NCBI GenBank assembly: GCA_028564705.1
Contig: JAPXFQ010001770.1
Span: 434,001 to 498,000 of the forward strand
From: Apricaphanius iberus
Taxonomy: Eukaryota > Chordata > Actinopteri > Cyprinodontiformes > Aphaniidae
DNA length: 64,000 nt
Direction of reading: 5' to 3'
Under the pieces are notes generated by a model. It was not told the origin of the DNA. It saw only the letters and a program-made list of their open reading frames with translations, and did no database searches. The position numbers and the translations under genes are program-made. Shown here piece by piece: positions 36,512 to 49,690 of the stretch (the first letter of the stretch is position 1; each line of letters starts with the position of its first letter).

Positions 36512-39500
36512 TTAAGAGATTAAAGTCATTTTAATTACATTCTAGAAAAAAAACCCATTGTAATGCTCTCCCTCCACGTGTTTTGCAACCTACCAGTCAA
36601 CTGGCTTGAATGAAGATACTACAATATCAGTTGGTAATGTCAATGAGTAATTGAGTAGTTTGAAAACATTTGCAGAGAAAAAAAGGAGAGTCACGTTCTG
36701 TATGTTTATATAAAACACATTTTAAACAACAGTACTGTAAACTGTAACTTTTAATAAATATTACTTTTGTGTTTTATATGAATAAATCATGATTTAGATT
36801 TTTATTTCAACTTTTTATGTAAATACAAGCTCAAATAAAAAAAGGAAGATATTAGTTCACGCTGGTGAGGTCAGCAGACTACTGCAGAGGCCTAATGCAA
36901 AAAATGACAAAATAATCAAGAACATGTTTGCTAAATAAAATCATCCGCGTCAGCTTAAAATATCATCTACAGGTTACCCTGAATTCTAAATATTGCTATC
37001 ATATGTTTGAATTTGTTTGTTACCTACTTCAATTGTTTCACAAACTCCTGTATTTGTTGATCTCATATCTTGGTTGATTGTTTGTTTACTGAATCGAAAA
37101 TATACTTTGGCTCAACTGAAGCAGATTTCCTGGTTTAAAAGCTTTAAAAGCAGCTGAGTGCCCACTGCTGGATCGTTGACACTTCACTAAGCAGCTACGT
37201 TTCACACTTCGGCAGAGTTAATTTGCCGTATCTACCCAGTAACTTTGGGTCTCTGAGGAAATGTCGAGGGCCTAGGGTGAAAACCCATGGGGATTGTTGG
37301 GTTCAGGGTGCTGTTTGTTGTCTGAAAAATACCTAAACTGAACTGCATGCATTTCTTTCCTCTGTTTTATTCTTTCTTATTCTGCTTTTGTGTGCCAATG
37401 TCTGTGTGTTCGTGCGCAGACATTAGCGCATTCGGAAGTGTGCGAATGTTTGTATGGTGCCCGTCTTGTGTGAGTTTGCAGGCGCACAGTGGTGTGTGAG
37501 AGGTGCACCCCGTCGTGTCGGCCGCGCCACTATGCCATCTGGAGAGGAAATCGAGTGTGAAGTACAGTATAGTTTGGGACCAAGCTCCGTGGCAGCGGCT
37601 CAGCAGTTAGTTCATTAGTTCCAAACTTCCAGGGATTAGGAGAGACTCTCTGCGGCAGGGAGGCAGGGGGGAGTCATCAAGGATGGAGGGACCCATGTGG
37701 GGAAAGGAGAAGGGAAAAAAGAAACACCAGGAGGAATAGTGGACCAAAGGGCACTATGAGACAGAGGGGGAACATGGGGGAGGGAGTGATAAACAATCGT
37801 AACCCTAAGGACAATAAAGAGGGGGAGACAGGCAATACAGAGTACATGACGGCAAGGGAGAGAGGACAGGTGTAACCGTCAGTTCCGCTCCAGGGTTTTA
37901 ACCTGCCCTCCTTATTCCTCCACCCCACTGATCGTACAGATATGATGATATGTGTAAAAGTGTTAGAGCAGTCAGCCTTGTCTTCCCCTGCCTTCCTTTC
38001 CTCCTCCTCCTCTCATCAGGTCCATGGTGACAGTAAGCAAACTCTGGGTGGCGCCTAACCCTTTACTCCCTGTCTTGCCTCTCAACCCTATTAAATACTC
38101 ACTGTTTATGCCAATTTAAATTGCAGACATTTCACGAGTCAAAGCAGCAATTAACGCACAAATTCTGAGATTTCAAATTCTACAATAGGGGTTATGGCTG
38201 ATTATGTACTTTTCTTTAATCAGAAACATACTTGCCTCCATTTAAGGTGAAGGTGACGAATAATGAACGGAATTTATTAGCGAACACGTAAGACATTGGT
38301 GGTCAGCAGTAGCAGCCCTATTTCAGGCAAATCCATGCATACGCAGTGACTGAATTCATTCTTCTCCCAGCCCATTGTGGCCTTCATCTAAGCACTGTTT
38401 CAAGATTACATTTAAAAAGCCCACTCTGTGCTGTTCCCCCATTAGACATGCATTACGAGACTTTGAGTCATTGTTGAGGACCTCGCACGTCTTAGCGAAC
38501 CAACTGCGCAGGCTGTGTGGTTGTCATGGTGCACATAATCGCAACAAGGGTAGACACTGTAAAACTGTCAGTGCAAATACACACACAGCAACATAGCTGT
38601 AATAGCTACATCTCCCATTCATTTAAAGATCGGTAGGACCCATTGACCTAATAAAAGACGTTATGGGGTGTGTTTACAAAAGCTTCCAGCAAAATTTGTT
38701 TCAGCACAGATAAGACAAAAAGATATCTAAAAACATTTGATCTTAGTATGGTGTGAAGTAAATTTGATGGATTTTGTCATCAGAAATTAGCAAAGTCAAC
38801 CATCCAAAACAAATAACGAGCAACATATTGCAAATGATTTTGTTGTTGTTTTTTTTCTGTTTCGAAATGTTGGATTTCTAATATAATTTCACAACCTTTA
38901 GTAGTGTGCAGTGATTTCATTTTCTAAACTTGTTTGACGTCTTACTTAAGGTATATTTTCATCATTCTTTCCTCAACCTTTATTGTCCCAAATCTAATTG
39001 CTCTAAGTTCTCAACCTGGCAAATGAGAAAGGTGAAAGCAAGAAAAATATTTCCAACAAGAAAAGTACCATCTGATTCTAAATGCCTCTTCTTTGTAATA
39101 TATGTTAAGTCACTTAAAACGTCTTACAAAAGGCGTAATTTAAAGGTCTTGAATTAATTTCCTGGTCGCAGACATAGGTCCTAACTGTATTTTTGGCAGA
39201 GAAGAGCTATACAAAACCTCTGCTCAGGATTACAACCTAGAGTTTCATAGATGTAATCTGTGATATTGCCACAGCAGTTACACTCTGAAACTTATTAAAA
39301 TCTATTCAAACACAAAACATGCAAAATTATCAAACCATTTAAAATGAATACAGTGCTATGTGTGTATAAATAGAAATTCAGGTGAAAATATCGGAACTAT
39401 CGACAATTGAGAAGGATATAACAAACATGATACAAAAACAGGGTACTGGTGTTAGAAAAAGCCTCAAACCAACAACTATTGATACCTAATTATTCACGAA

Positions 39501-40489
39501 GATAATAATGTGAAACTAAAGCACCAGGAGCGTAAATTTATTTATTGAACAAATTACAGCAAAACAATGAAAACATATCATAACTTAGATAGTCCACCAT
39601 TAGCAGAAAGCTAGCATGTTTAAGAGCCGTATGGTGACAAACCTATGTTGGTGTTTAAAAATGAGAAAAAAGATGAAGTAATGGAATTACTGGGTATCAA
39701 ACCCCTGAAGTAGATGCAATTTTCCTTAAGTTAGTGTTGGTATTTTGATGAGCATTATCCTGAGTGCTGCAAGTGGAAGACAGAGTGGTAAGCCTGCTGA
39801 GGAACATTATTTTGCATTTTAAAGGAATGGTTCTACCCTGTAGCTAATGTAATTTTTGTCTTAAATTCTAAAGGCACATACCAGAGTGACAAGTGCAACC
39901 CACCAGCTAATTGCTGACGTAAAAAAAGGCTTTCTAGAAAAAGTAGGGAAAAGAATACATTATATTTTATTTGAAATACACAATAATTCCCACCAAATTT
40001 TCTCAGATATACAGTAATTGGTTGTGTGGGCTGGTGTGAGAAATATGTAGGTTGGAGCTGAACAGTTTTGGCAGGACTCCAAGCTCAAACTTTTTCCACT
40101 AGCCTGCATGGTGCCATCTGTGCTGCATTCTTCTCCACATTTCCCCCTTCAACACATTATAAAGACAGAAGCTCTGAGATCCACCAGCACAGGGTCACAG
40201 TTTCTGGCCTGTCAGTCACACAGGCCATCAGCGTATTGTCTTTGTCTACTACAGGAACAGCCTCCAGCCATATCAATCATCTTTATTATCATGACTTAAA
40301 AACCTTTGTTGTTTAACTTTTTGCCTGGGCTCCCTCTTTATCCCGCGCTCCAATCACGATTTCATGGGCAGTTCAGTCAGGCCAATGGGGAGGTTGAGTG
40401 GGCAGGAGGAGAATGCTTTTAACCTGCTACATCTGGTGCTTTCCCACTGCTCACCCAGTGGGACGTGGACACCTTGCTTTAAAAGGCTG

Positions 40490-40502
40490 ATGGGGGGGGG
40501 GG
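40490..40502. repeat. Short poly-G run
   Basis: An uninterrupted G run about 230 bp downstream of exon 2 in the transcript sense, seen directly. Confidence 0.8.
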
Positions 40503-40734
40503 CACCGAGGTCTTTTCTACAACCACAATGGGTTGAAATGTTCTCGTTTTAAACATCTTACTTAGCTAGGTTTTTTTTTCAGTGATTAAGAGCAAGCACC
40601 TGTCTGGCAGAGGGAGGTGGGATTAAAATCAGCCAAAACCACAAAACAAAGGATTTGCTTGTGTGTTCCCTGCTTTCCCATTTATAAAAAGCTGATTTTC
40701 ATTTATGCGAAGCACAATAGGTGCAATTGTGTAC

Positions 40735-40922
40735 CTTTTTGGTGAGGGCCACACCATCCTCACAATCCAGCACGGCGCAGTCGACATCCAGCAAGGCTAG
40801 TTTCTTCAATTTTCGTTCATCATTGCCAGGGCAGTAGAGAACTGCCCTACGGGGGATGTAGCGCAGCGAGGAGCCTGGAGACTGATGGTGATGACAGCAT
40901 GTTTGAGTATACAACTGCCAGA
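40735..40922 (-). CDS. clybl: CLYBL exon 2 (start of CitE-like domain)
   Basis: This is the first conserved exon of CLYBL, holding the first strand of the CitE-like TIM barrel. Read on the minus strand it encodes YIPRRAVLYCPGNDERK followed by LDVDCAVLDCEDGVALTKK, which match the start of the mature vertebrate enzyme nearly residue for residue. The acceptor is TGCCTGCAG just before 40922 and the donor is AAAAAG|GTACAC at 40735/40734. The 188-bp exon begins with two bases completing a codon from exon 1 and ends at phase 0. The weakly conserved leader with QLYTQTCC and a short His run probably lies around the presequence cleavage region. A second AG at 40916-40915 would give an exon 8 bp shorter, in phase 0, so the 5' edge is slightly uncertain. 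Confidence 0.93.
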
Positions 40923-43900
40923 CTGCAGGCAGGAGCCAGCCGTTCTTCCTGTCAGTACAGATATATACAAATGTAAGTGCACACTGGCACATGGACATGT
41001 GCATACCTTTGCAAATGGTGCCCACCTAAATAAAACTTAACCTTAGCATATATCTTCACATTAGAACTACCGACATAAACATACATTATGGAGTATAAAT
41101 GTGACAGTGTAAAACAATGTAGTATATCATTGTGAATTGACAGAAAAAAAAAATATGAAGTGTGGTGCTTATTTGTATGTAGCCCCTTTTTCCTTACCTT
41201 CATATCCCTTAATAGAATCCAGAGTAACTGATTATCTTAAAAAGTCAAGTAATCTGTAAAGTCAGTCCACCTGCGAGTAATTAAATTACAATATGAATAG
41301 AAAGGTCAGAGACTCTGACAAAGAAGAAACTTTAAAAGTTTAATACCCCACATATGATGGAGCACAACCATACAGCTATGAACCTGCTGCTGCGTGACCC
41401 AGAGAGCATCCAGCGGGAGAATGATTGGGAAAACTTTGTTACGCGATGTTAACGTTATTAGCCAGCTTTACTGTTTCTTTGACAAACCACATATCACACT
41501 GCTTCTAATCTCTGTTATTATTTCAAAAAAAGTTGGTAATTAGCAGATGTTAGACAAAAAGACTTAAACCGCAGAGATTTTGTCTGTGTAGAGCTGAGCC
41601 TTTGATTGATCCGTGATTGGGTCTGCCGCCTGCTACAGGTTCAGAAACAGCTGCTGACAGTTGTCTGATGAAGCTGTATGCACCAGATCTTTGCCTTTGG
41701 ATCCCGCGTTATGCTCCATCACATCACAGGTTGTTTTTAAACCTGTGGATTCTGACAGACTGGTGATTGTACAGCTACCCCAAATACAATAATTTACCAT
41801 CTTTAAGAAAAATAAACATAATCCAAAAGTAGTGAACACATTGTCTCTCGATAACACAAGCTAACAGCAACCACCGATGGTGCCCGAAGTGGATAACCAG
41901 TTACCATGACAGTGTGTCGTCGTGTAACACCGGGAAGCAGACGTGTTCCAAAACACAGACTTTCACAATAGAAGCAGCCATTTCAGCTCCTGCTTTTAAT
42001 TCAAAAGCTTCCTGGTCATAACATCTGCAAGCTACAGGTATTTTGGCATGTATTTTTCTGTCTTGTTGCTCACATAGCAGCAAGTTAACATCACATAAAA
42101 CTTTGCAGATTCATAATCTTTGTGATGTCTGCATGCTGGTTGTTTCCATTTATGTATCTCCAGGCTGTCATATGCTTTAATCGATGCTCCAGACTAGGAT
42201 GAGAGAAAGTTGATCAGGAAATTGTATCTCAGGGTATGTCAGGTCCATTAAAATGTCTGCTCCGACAGCTTCTGAAGTTTTAAAAAGTATGCCAGGGGCA
42301 TGGTCAGGAGATGGTTAATCGTTTTAATTTCCTGGTAAATAAAATAATATCTTCCGTTTTAAAATGACAGAGTAAAATGACATGAGTAAAATCCCAGTCG
42401 GCAACATCCATTTTGATTACATTCATTCCTGCAAACATGGTGCCTACACTCAGAGTCACGTACAGAGCTCTATTGCAGCCAATAATTCAGGTCACTTCTT
42501 GTTGAGTACACAAAACATTTGCACCCTAGGCCACTTTTAAAACAGTTACTTGTTTTTACCCCTAGTAATCAAATATACATGCATTTACTCTATTGCTAAG
42601 TATACTTTACTATTAATAAAACTATCTCAGTGTTTCATATTATAAGAATATTCAACACAAACATTATTGTCTGCTTTGCATAACACGTTGTGCAAAAACA
42701 CAGCCAAATAACTTTATTATTTTTCTCAAACAATACAGATCTGTAACAAAAGGCCTGATAAATAAATGCCTGTAAATCATGAGATATACCTAATTTTAGA
42801 AGGAAAAAAATATCTCCAACCGTTAACTGTCGCCGGATATGAGAAGGCCTCACAGGGTTCTTATTGATAGACAGTAGCCTTTATCTGAGCTGGGCAGAAG
42901 AAACGCAAGCACGAGAAGGGATATCTGTTAAATAAGGGGGCTGAATTATTGTCTCGTCTTGTCTTTTGCTCTCTAAAGGAGCTTAAGTGACTTCAATAGC
43001 CTATTAATCCTGTCAACTACGCTTCCCCGTGCCCTCCAGCTCCAATAAAGCCTAATCAAGACAGTGAAGGCTTCAAGCACTTCAGTGCTCCAAACCTTCT
43101 AACCAAAGGCCCGGGGCAAAGTGACATAGATGTGATTAATAGACTTTGGCTAAAACCATGCAAACTATTGAACATAAAAGTCATCATAAATAAAAATCTT
43201 TAAAATTGGTAAAATAAATATGAAAGACATCAACATTTGCCATACATACAGTAAATATGTCAGTAACAAAGCAAGTAACAAACACATACAAAGAAATCAT
43301 GGAAAACAGTTCATACAAATGTGATAGGTAGAAAAACAAAACAAAAAAGAAATAACTAGAATAATAAAGGATGTAAATGTACAGAAAGCCTCAGGAACCC
43401 AAGCAACAAACTGAGATCTGTTTGTGTAAAGGATCAATGCAGCTGATGTGCACCGTAATATAAGCAGGTTTAATACCAATAGACAGCCTAAAAAACATTT
43501 TTCATTATCAAAGTATCAACCCTAGCGGTAAAATTTATATAAGCAAGGACATTTTCTCAAGAAAAAATATTACTGTTTCAAAACACACTAATGGCAATAG
43601 TTCTAGCAGTGTTTTTAAATTTCTGAATCTTCAAGTGAGCACCATTCAAGCCGTAATTTGAAAATGGAAAAATGTAAATTCATCATAAACAAGCCACCGC
43701 CAGGTGACCCTTATAAAATTTCCGACAATGAAGTCCATAGAAAAATCAAAAGTGTTGTCTAAAAGCCAAGAAAGAGTGTGGACATAAAGATACTGAAAAT
43801 CTGTAAGAAGATGATAACTTGTGTTTGATAAGCTTATAAAAACTGCCACAACAGCAGTTTAAATGTGTCATACATATTTATTGCTTTGGCCACCCACTGT

Positions 43901-44116
43901 TTTCAGCTAGCCCAAGAAGCAGCATTTACTTATTGATTCAGACAACACAATAGGGCAACCCAGTAACTACTTGGTTTTCTTACTTCAAAACAAGTCTTAA
44001 GCACTGTGTGAACGTTAAGGGCTCACCTTCAACTCAGGAGCTTATAACAATAGCTTATATTTATTTAATCAAAGTAAAGAAAATTAATTACGTTTAAGAA
44101 AAATACATATTTAAGC

Positions 44117-44195
44117 CAAGTCAAGTCACTTTTATTTATATAGCACATTTAAAAACAACAGGAGTTGAACAAAAGTGCTTTACTCAGCAAGAGAG
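44117..44195 (-). mobile_element. L2-like LINE tail fragment, reverse orientation
   Basis: AAGTCAAGTCACTTTTATTT and ATATAGCACATTTAAAAACA followed by AAAGTGCTTTACT reproduce the reverse complement of the L2-type 3' end. It is followed by A-rich sequence to about 44410. Confidence 0.65.
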
Positions 44196-45604
44196 AGGTT
44201 GGGCAAAAACAATTAAAAAATAGACAGGGGACCAGGGACACACAGGCATAGAATAATGTATAGAAATAATAACAGTAAGAAAAACACTAAATTTAAGAAG
44301 TAGTGCAATTTCAGCAAAGATTAGATCAATAAAAAGTAAAAAAATAAGATATAAAATAGGAAAATAGGATGAAATAGAGTAAAACAATAAAGGAGTAATA
44401 TATATATATAAGGATATTAAGGGTTGTGATCTAAATGTTTAAATGTTGGTACAAGCTTTTAATCAAAAATAATTTATTCTATAAAATGGGGCCAAAGCAC
44501 AGAGATCAAGTTCATGTTTTCAAAAAACTGTTTGTGAGGGAGGTAATTCAACACAATTCTGACTTGTATACCAACTCCTGGCCAGCTATTTTATCACTTC
44601 AATGATTCTATCAGAAGTGTGAATGAAAAGTGATAAAAAGTCCCGGAAGGTATGCAGTTCTTCTCTCCAGTAGGTAAGTAGAGCAAGGGAGACCCCATGA
44701 CATGAGTACAGAGGTGCCTTGTCTTGTTTGCTTCCTTTTTCATTGTTTTTTTATTTTTACATCACGTTATCAACATGGCACTGTGTGGCTGTACTGCAGC
44801 TATAAACTGGTCAAAGTGGTCGGACCCAACCACAGTGACAATGTTTACTACTCTGAGATCAGAGGTAGTTGTGTAGTTAGTGGGCTTATATATTCCTGAA
44901 AATGACTGTTTCTTCTCAACAAACTGCTGCAGAAAGAGCAAAACAAGATATGGAGGAAGATGGGGTTAAAATTCTTGAAAAGGGGGCCTGATTTATGAGC
45001 TTGACTCCTTATGGTTTGTTTAAAACCTAACTCTGATGTGTCATATTTGGGTTAAATGTACAGTCTAAAACCTATCCTCCTTGAAACACACATACCTGGA
45101 CTGTGTAGCTGTTTTCTTATTCATCACCTAGCTGATTTGTGAAAAAGTTTACTATACCACTGTACTTATCATTAAAATATACTCATCATTTAATCCTGAC
45201 CTGTCATAATTATTAACTATTAGGCTCAAAAAACGGAATACCATTTTTAATATCAGCGTTGAGAGTATTGACAGCGTTGGTTTTTCAGAAAAGATAAGAC
45301 CTTGCTATTTGTACACATACAAACAGGCAATTTGGTTTTATTTTTTTAATTTCCTGCAAAGCAATGAGTAAAACTAAACATATTAATGCGCCTTCACAGA
45401 CTACAGGCATTTGTATTTGTTTGACTAAGCACAAGTAGAGTGAATAACATCAAGAAAAATGTAAGAACTACTGCAGTGATACTAGGTCCCAGGCCTTCTT
45501 CATCCAGTTTTTTTTTTTTTAAGGACTGAACAACTGTTTCAAAACCACTAAGCTGAAATCTAACACAGTTCATGCAGTCTGAATGGTGTTTTATGAGATG
45601 TCAG

Positions 45605-46228
45605 TTAAAGTGCCTTACTGGCCGGGTTTTTTGTTGGTTTTTTTAAAGGACAGCAAGACCCCCCTCCTCTGCTTGTTGCTACATACAACATTTCCCCACA
45701 GAATATCAACTGTCTCCATTTAGTACTATCTTCTGCATTTTCTGTCCTCACATCAACAAACTTCTTGTCCTTTTTCACCACATCCATAAATCTAATTTTT
45801 CATCTTCCTCTACTGCGTTGGACTGGTGACCTGTCAAGGGTGTAACCCACCGAATGACCGCTGGAGACAGGCACCAGACCCCCCACGACCCTTCAAGGAC
45901 AAGCTGCCTAGATGTTGGATGTATCGATTGTCTTCCACTCTGCTTTCTACTTGGTGGCTCCAACCTCACCATCCTTCGACTGATATAAACCTCATCTCTG
46001 CTCTAAAGATGTCCAAAACATGTCAGCCTGGCCTCTCTGACTTTATCTCCAACATCTACCATGTGTTGTCCCTCTGATGTACTCATCCCTGACCCGATCC
46101 ATCCTTTTCACTACCAAAGAGAATCTCAACATCTTGAGGTCTGAAACCTCCAGTTCTGCTGCCTGTCTTTTCCTCAATGGTACTGTCTCTAGACTGTAAA
46201 CTATTATATATATATGAACCCTGATCAT
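45605..46228 (-). pseudogene. RTE-like LINE ORF C-terminal fragment
   Basis: On the minus strand, 46228-46043 encodes LETVPLRKRQAAELEVSDLK and then MLRFSLVVKRMDRVRDEYIR. After a frameshift come GDKVREARLTCFGHL (about 46055-46000) and, at 45787-45605, MDVVKKDKKFVDVRTENAED and KKPTKNPASKAL. This order matches the C-terminal end of reverse transcriptase ORFs in fish RTE-like non-LTR elements (ELEV..LKMLRFSLGVTR.DRIRNE.IRGT then LRWFGH then RRFMDVVKEDM). The copy is 5'-truncated, frame-shifted, and interrupted near 45800-45925 by another LINE tail. Confidence 0.75.
45800..45925 (+). mobile_element. LINE 3' tail inserted in the RTE pseudogene
   Basis: GGACTGGTGACCTGTCAAGG, GGAGACAGGCACCAGACCC and a degraded end matching AAGCGGATGGATGGATG-type tails show the same LINE end as at 32902-33021. 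It separates the two halves of the RTE coding sequence. Confidence 0.65.
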
Positions 46229-46549
46229 AGCCTGAGTATCTCATATCATCTCATGCCACATCCATCAGCTGAACAGAAGCTTAGACCATCATTTTAGGAT
46301 GTCTACTGAGAAGTTTAAGATACTTCTAGTGCAGTTATGAATTGAGAGAGTTCATTCTCAACTTAGCATTTAAAATGCAGAAATTACAATTTACCTGGAA
46401 TAGTCTCGATGTCTGCTGAGCCAGATACTCAACCTTCTTAATTACTGCATCTAATTTTAAACAGCGCCAAAAAGATGCCTGCCACTGATTAGAATGATTT
46501 TCTATTAAATTTTGTATTATAGACTGCTTGTAGTAATTGCTTCATTATA

Positions 46550-47340
46550 ATGATATGAAGAGCGCTATTTCTTGTAACTCTCCTGGCGTCCACATGGCAG
46601 CATAATCGCCTAATTCAGGTGCTAATATTCATCCTACTACATGAATTACTGCAGATAACAAGAGGCCCACTCAAAAACACTCTCGGATGACAGCCTCCCT
46701 CTCAATATGTAGATTTCCACAATTATCTCCAGCTTGGAGGCGCAGACAGAAGCTGTGTCTAAAATGCACAAAATTAAAGATCTGTGTTTCTACCCCACAA
46801 TAATAAGGCACTTCTTAATGCGAGTACCACGTTTGGTGGACTGCGGTATTTAAGAATCCAGATTAAATTTGGTGAAAGAATAAAAGATGAATAAAGAAGA
46901 GGGAGGAAATCGATGTTTCTGAAGTACCAACAAGCCGTTCACCGAAAGCTGTCAGCGGGGAGGAAATAAAATGGTCAAGAAGTCATCAATATTTACCAAG
47001 CTACACGTCTACCTGCCTGTCTGACACTTGGCTTTTTAGAGAAAAAGAAATCTGAAGCATTCCCCCGCATCTGCTCCACCTCCCAGCATGATGCTGTAAT
47101 GTGTCTTTCCTGATTCCCACTCGCCCTCCCTTTCACTACACTGCTTCAGAGCTGAAAACACAAGTGATGGTACGGAAATGTTGAAAAATTAACCAGAGAC
47201 ATCCAAGACAGGTCAGAGGACAGAATCAAACACTTCTTTTTTACTTCTTTGCCCCCCCACTACCTTTGCTTGCCCTCCAGCAAGTTGGAAGCTCAGGATG
47301 AACAATCCATTCCCCTCCAGATTAGAACAGCTGGGGGCTG
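46550..47340. other. Candidate conserved noncoding block
   Basis: This 790-bp stretch has no repeat signature, no microsatellite and balanced composition, with homeodomain-like words such as CCTAATTCAGGTGCTAATAT. The call rests on sequence texture only. In other vertebrates CLYBL lies next to ZIC5/ZIC2, whose regulatory elements extend into neighbouring introns, so a role as a distal enhancer is a reasonable but unproven guess. Confidence 0.25.
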
Positions 47341-48799
47341 TGGTGTTTACAGCAGCTAGCCTTTACAAAAGAAGAAGCAGGAGAGACAATAGCATGCCGG
47401 ATATGTTACACTTTTATTAATATACTCCTAGTATTATTGAACAAAAAAAAAACAAAAAAACACCACTCCTTTTGCCTAGATCTATAAATCTGAGCAGCTC
47501 TATAACAATGTATGGTGTTTATTTCTGTAACTATTAAGCATGGGGCTGGCATGAAAGTTTTAGACAAAGATATACAATGCAATGCTCTGCATGTTAAGGT
47601 CGCAAAAGCAATAATAATTATCAATGCAACTAATGGTTAAAAACGTTTCTAAAAAGTTTAGTCTGTCTTACTGGAAGCAAGGGAAAAGTGTATGGCAGCC
47701 CTCTTAAGCAAGCTGGCCAGCGATGCATAGCAACAAATGTGGGAGGGTGTGTTTGTCAAAGCTTCATACATCCATAGAAAGTTCTAGTCACTAAAACACT
47801 TTCTCTGGAATCATTTTACAACCGCTCCAGCAAACACTATACTCAAAGGGTTATAAAAGTAAGTCTGATTGTTCTGCATGCTGGATCATTGGCTAAGTGC
47901 AATAGATATAAATCATCTTTAATCACAATTTCTACTGGCTGCAGGTAACGGTCATTGCAACCAAACAATAAAATGTGACATGAAACACTGACAACCTAAA
48001 CAATACAACCTTACTATAATTATCTTTAAAGACACAAAACACGGAAAATGTGCAGGCTCTTGTATTTCATTGTTTATTCAAGCTGTAATCTATCAGAACA
48101 TCAGGATGCTTTCCACAAACACCGCCACTTTACCTTTGACTTTAGTAAGAAAGCACTTAACAGGACTGCATGATATACGGAAAGTTGATTTCAATAATTT
48201 ATATATTTACCAGTATCTAAATATTGGTACTGGATGGAACATTGTGTACCCTTATTTAGAAGGCCATGTACTGTTGAAAACGCCAAAGTCTGCATTAGTA
48301 TATCTTTTTAGCATGGGGCAACATTGGAGCAACTTTGATGTTGATAATGAGCAATTCATAGCAGGTGCAAGGAGAACATTCAAATGAGGACTTTGCGGCT
48401 GCTGCTGCTGTGTGTGGCGAAATAAAGGGGAAAAAACAGCTGACATTCCAAGTCTATGGCTATTACAGACTTAATTACAATCAGGCTAAAATGTTGTGAA
48501 TTGTTTTTCTGTAACAAATTTAGTGAGTGCGGTGAACATGCAACACTCTCTGCTCCATGTGCACAGTGTATTCCAGTCAGACCGATTAAAGCTACAGCAT
48601 GTCCAGAACAAGGTTAAGATGTCCATATTATACTAACGTAGTTGCAATGTACTGCTTTTTATCATGGCCTCTATTAAAAGTGAAGTTGCACTAGAAAGAA
48701 ATGTTATCTTGAAAATAAGCTATCTTAAAAAAAAGTCTAAAATGTAGCCTTATTGTCAGTGTGATACTGTACATGATACATGATACATTTCACTGACAA

Positions 48800-48925
48800 C
48801 GTTTACATGCACATCTAAAACGAGCTTTTTGGAGTAATCAGACTAAAGGCTTGCCCCCATTTGAGAGCCAAGTCCCAGTTTACATGTCACCCAGAAAATC
48901 AAATTATTAAATGAAGCATGTTTGA
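48800..48925. mobile_element. DNA-transposon-like repeat (CGTTTACA type), copy 2
   Basis: CGTTTACATGCACATCTAAA, CCCAGTTTACATGTCACCCA and AAATTATTAAATGAAGC align in order with 34738-34860. It stops where the ATGTTCGATATTGG-type repeat begins, at about 48944. Confidence 0.5.
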
Positions 48926-48943
48926 GTTCCCGAAGATTGGGGA

Positions 48944-49030
48944 TGTTCGATATTGGCTTTTCTACGAATATCCGGTATACCGATATAGCCTAACTCATAA
49001 TTTCCGATACCGATATAAACCGATACCAAT
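48944..49030. mobile_element. hAT-like element left end (CGATATTGG type)
   Basis: GGGGATGTTCGATATTGGCT followed by repeated CCGATA words (48971-49027) matches the subterminal zone of a fish hAT-like MITE family. The opposite end was not found; the CpG-rich 49140-49690 stretch downstream may be its interior or another element. Confidence 0.4.
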
Positions 49031-49139
49031 ATGTGGGGACCCTCCCTCATAAAAAGCAAAAACTACTAAACCCTTTTAGGTAACTACAATGAAATATCTT
49101 GAATCATGCATACTTGAGTTTTAAAAATGTAGAAAATGT

Positions 49140-49690
49140 AATAAGTACTAGAATTTTAGTTAGGCGGAAACGAGACGTGCGAACCGGCCGAGACGCCTTC
49201 GAGCAGCGTTTATACTTTCTGCAGCTTGTCCCTGCTGATACCCAATATTCTTGACGACTGTAGGGGGCGGCGTAGAGCTCTATGGCATGCATACAACACT
49301 ACACCACAGTAGAACTAGTAATCACTGTTGTTTACAAGATGGTGAGACCCGTGAGCTGAAACAAAGCAGAACTTTTATGCCGTTTACTTATGAAAAAAGA
49401 CGAAAAAGGAGACCGTCCACTCGTCCATTAAAACACAGTTGATCACAGTGCTCTCTATCGGCCGAATCATAAAGATGTCTATTTGCGAACCTCCGGCAAT
49501 ATGAGCTCTTGCCAGTCCGCCATGTTTTTCCGCGTAGTTACAAATTTTCCTAGGTGCGCAGTGCGTAAATTTTGGGGCGGGAGGAGGCCGCGCGGTTACT
49601 GAAATGACGTAATTTGGCCACGTGCAGCCGTGTGGACCTCGCGGACGCGGCAAGCATAAACCAAGCTTAACTGGAATCCAGGAAGATTAA
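49140..49690. other. CpG-rich unclassified stretch
   Basis: It has higher GC and CpG than its surroundings (for example AAACGAGACGTGCGAACCGG, GGGCGGGAGGAGGCCGCGCG) and a CRE-like TGACGTAA at 49603. It could be the interior of a DNA transposon or a small regulatory CpG island. A minus-strand frame at 49653-49384 (MPRPRGPHGCTWPNYV) is Arg/Pro-rich but lacks a donor continuing to CLYBL exon 2, so it is not called exon 1. Confidence 0.3.

Larger units (their letters stand above)
16884..40734 (-). other. CLYBL intron 2
   Basis: A 23.9-kb intron. Parts without recognised elements are about 16960-18030 (AT-rich), 20360-22900, 24900-29900 and 36520-40730. The last is repeat-poor and partly GC-balanced (for example 37400-38080), and may hold conserved noncoding DNA. 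A plus-strand open frame at 20699-21049 (116 codons) has no recognised domain. Confidence 0.7.

Noticed and set aside
40952..41203. Minus-strand frame upstream of exon 2 as additional CLYBL coding sequence
   Set aside because: It lies beyond the consensus acceptor, is AT-rich and has no similarity to CLYBL.
49384..49653. CLYBL exon 1 on the minus strand (MPRPRGPHGCTWPNYV..., Arg/Pro-rich start in CpG-rich DNA)
   Set aside because: No GT donor with the phase needed to join exon 2 was evident, and resemblance to a mitochondrial presequence is weak. Exon 1 is more likely beyond 64000.
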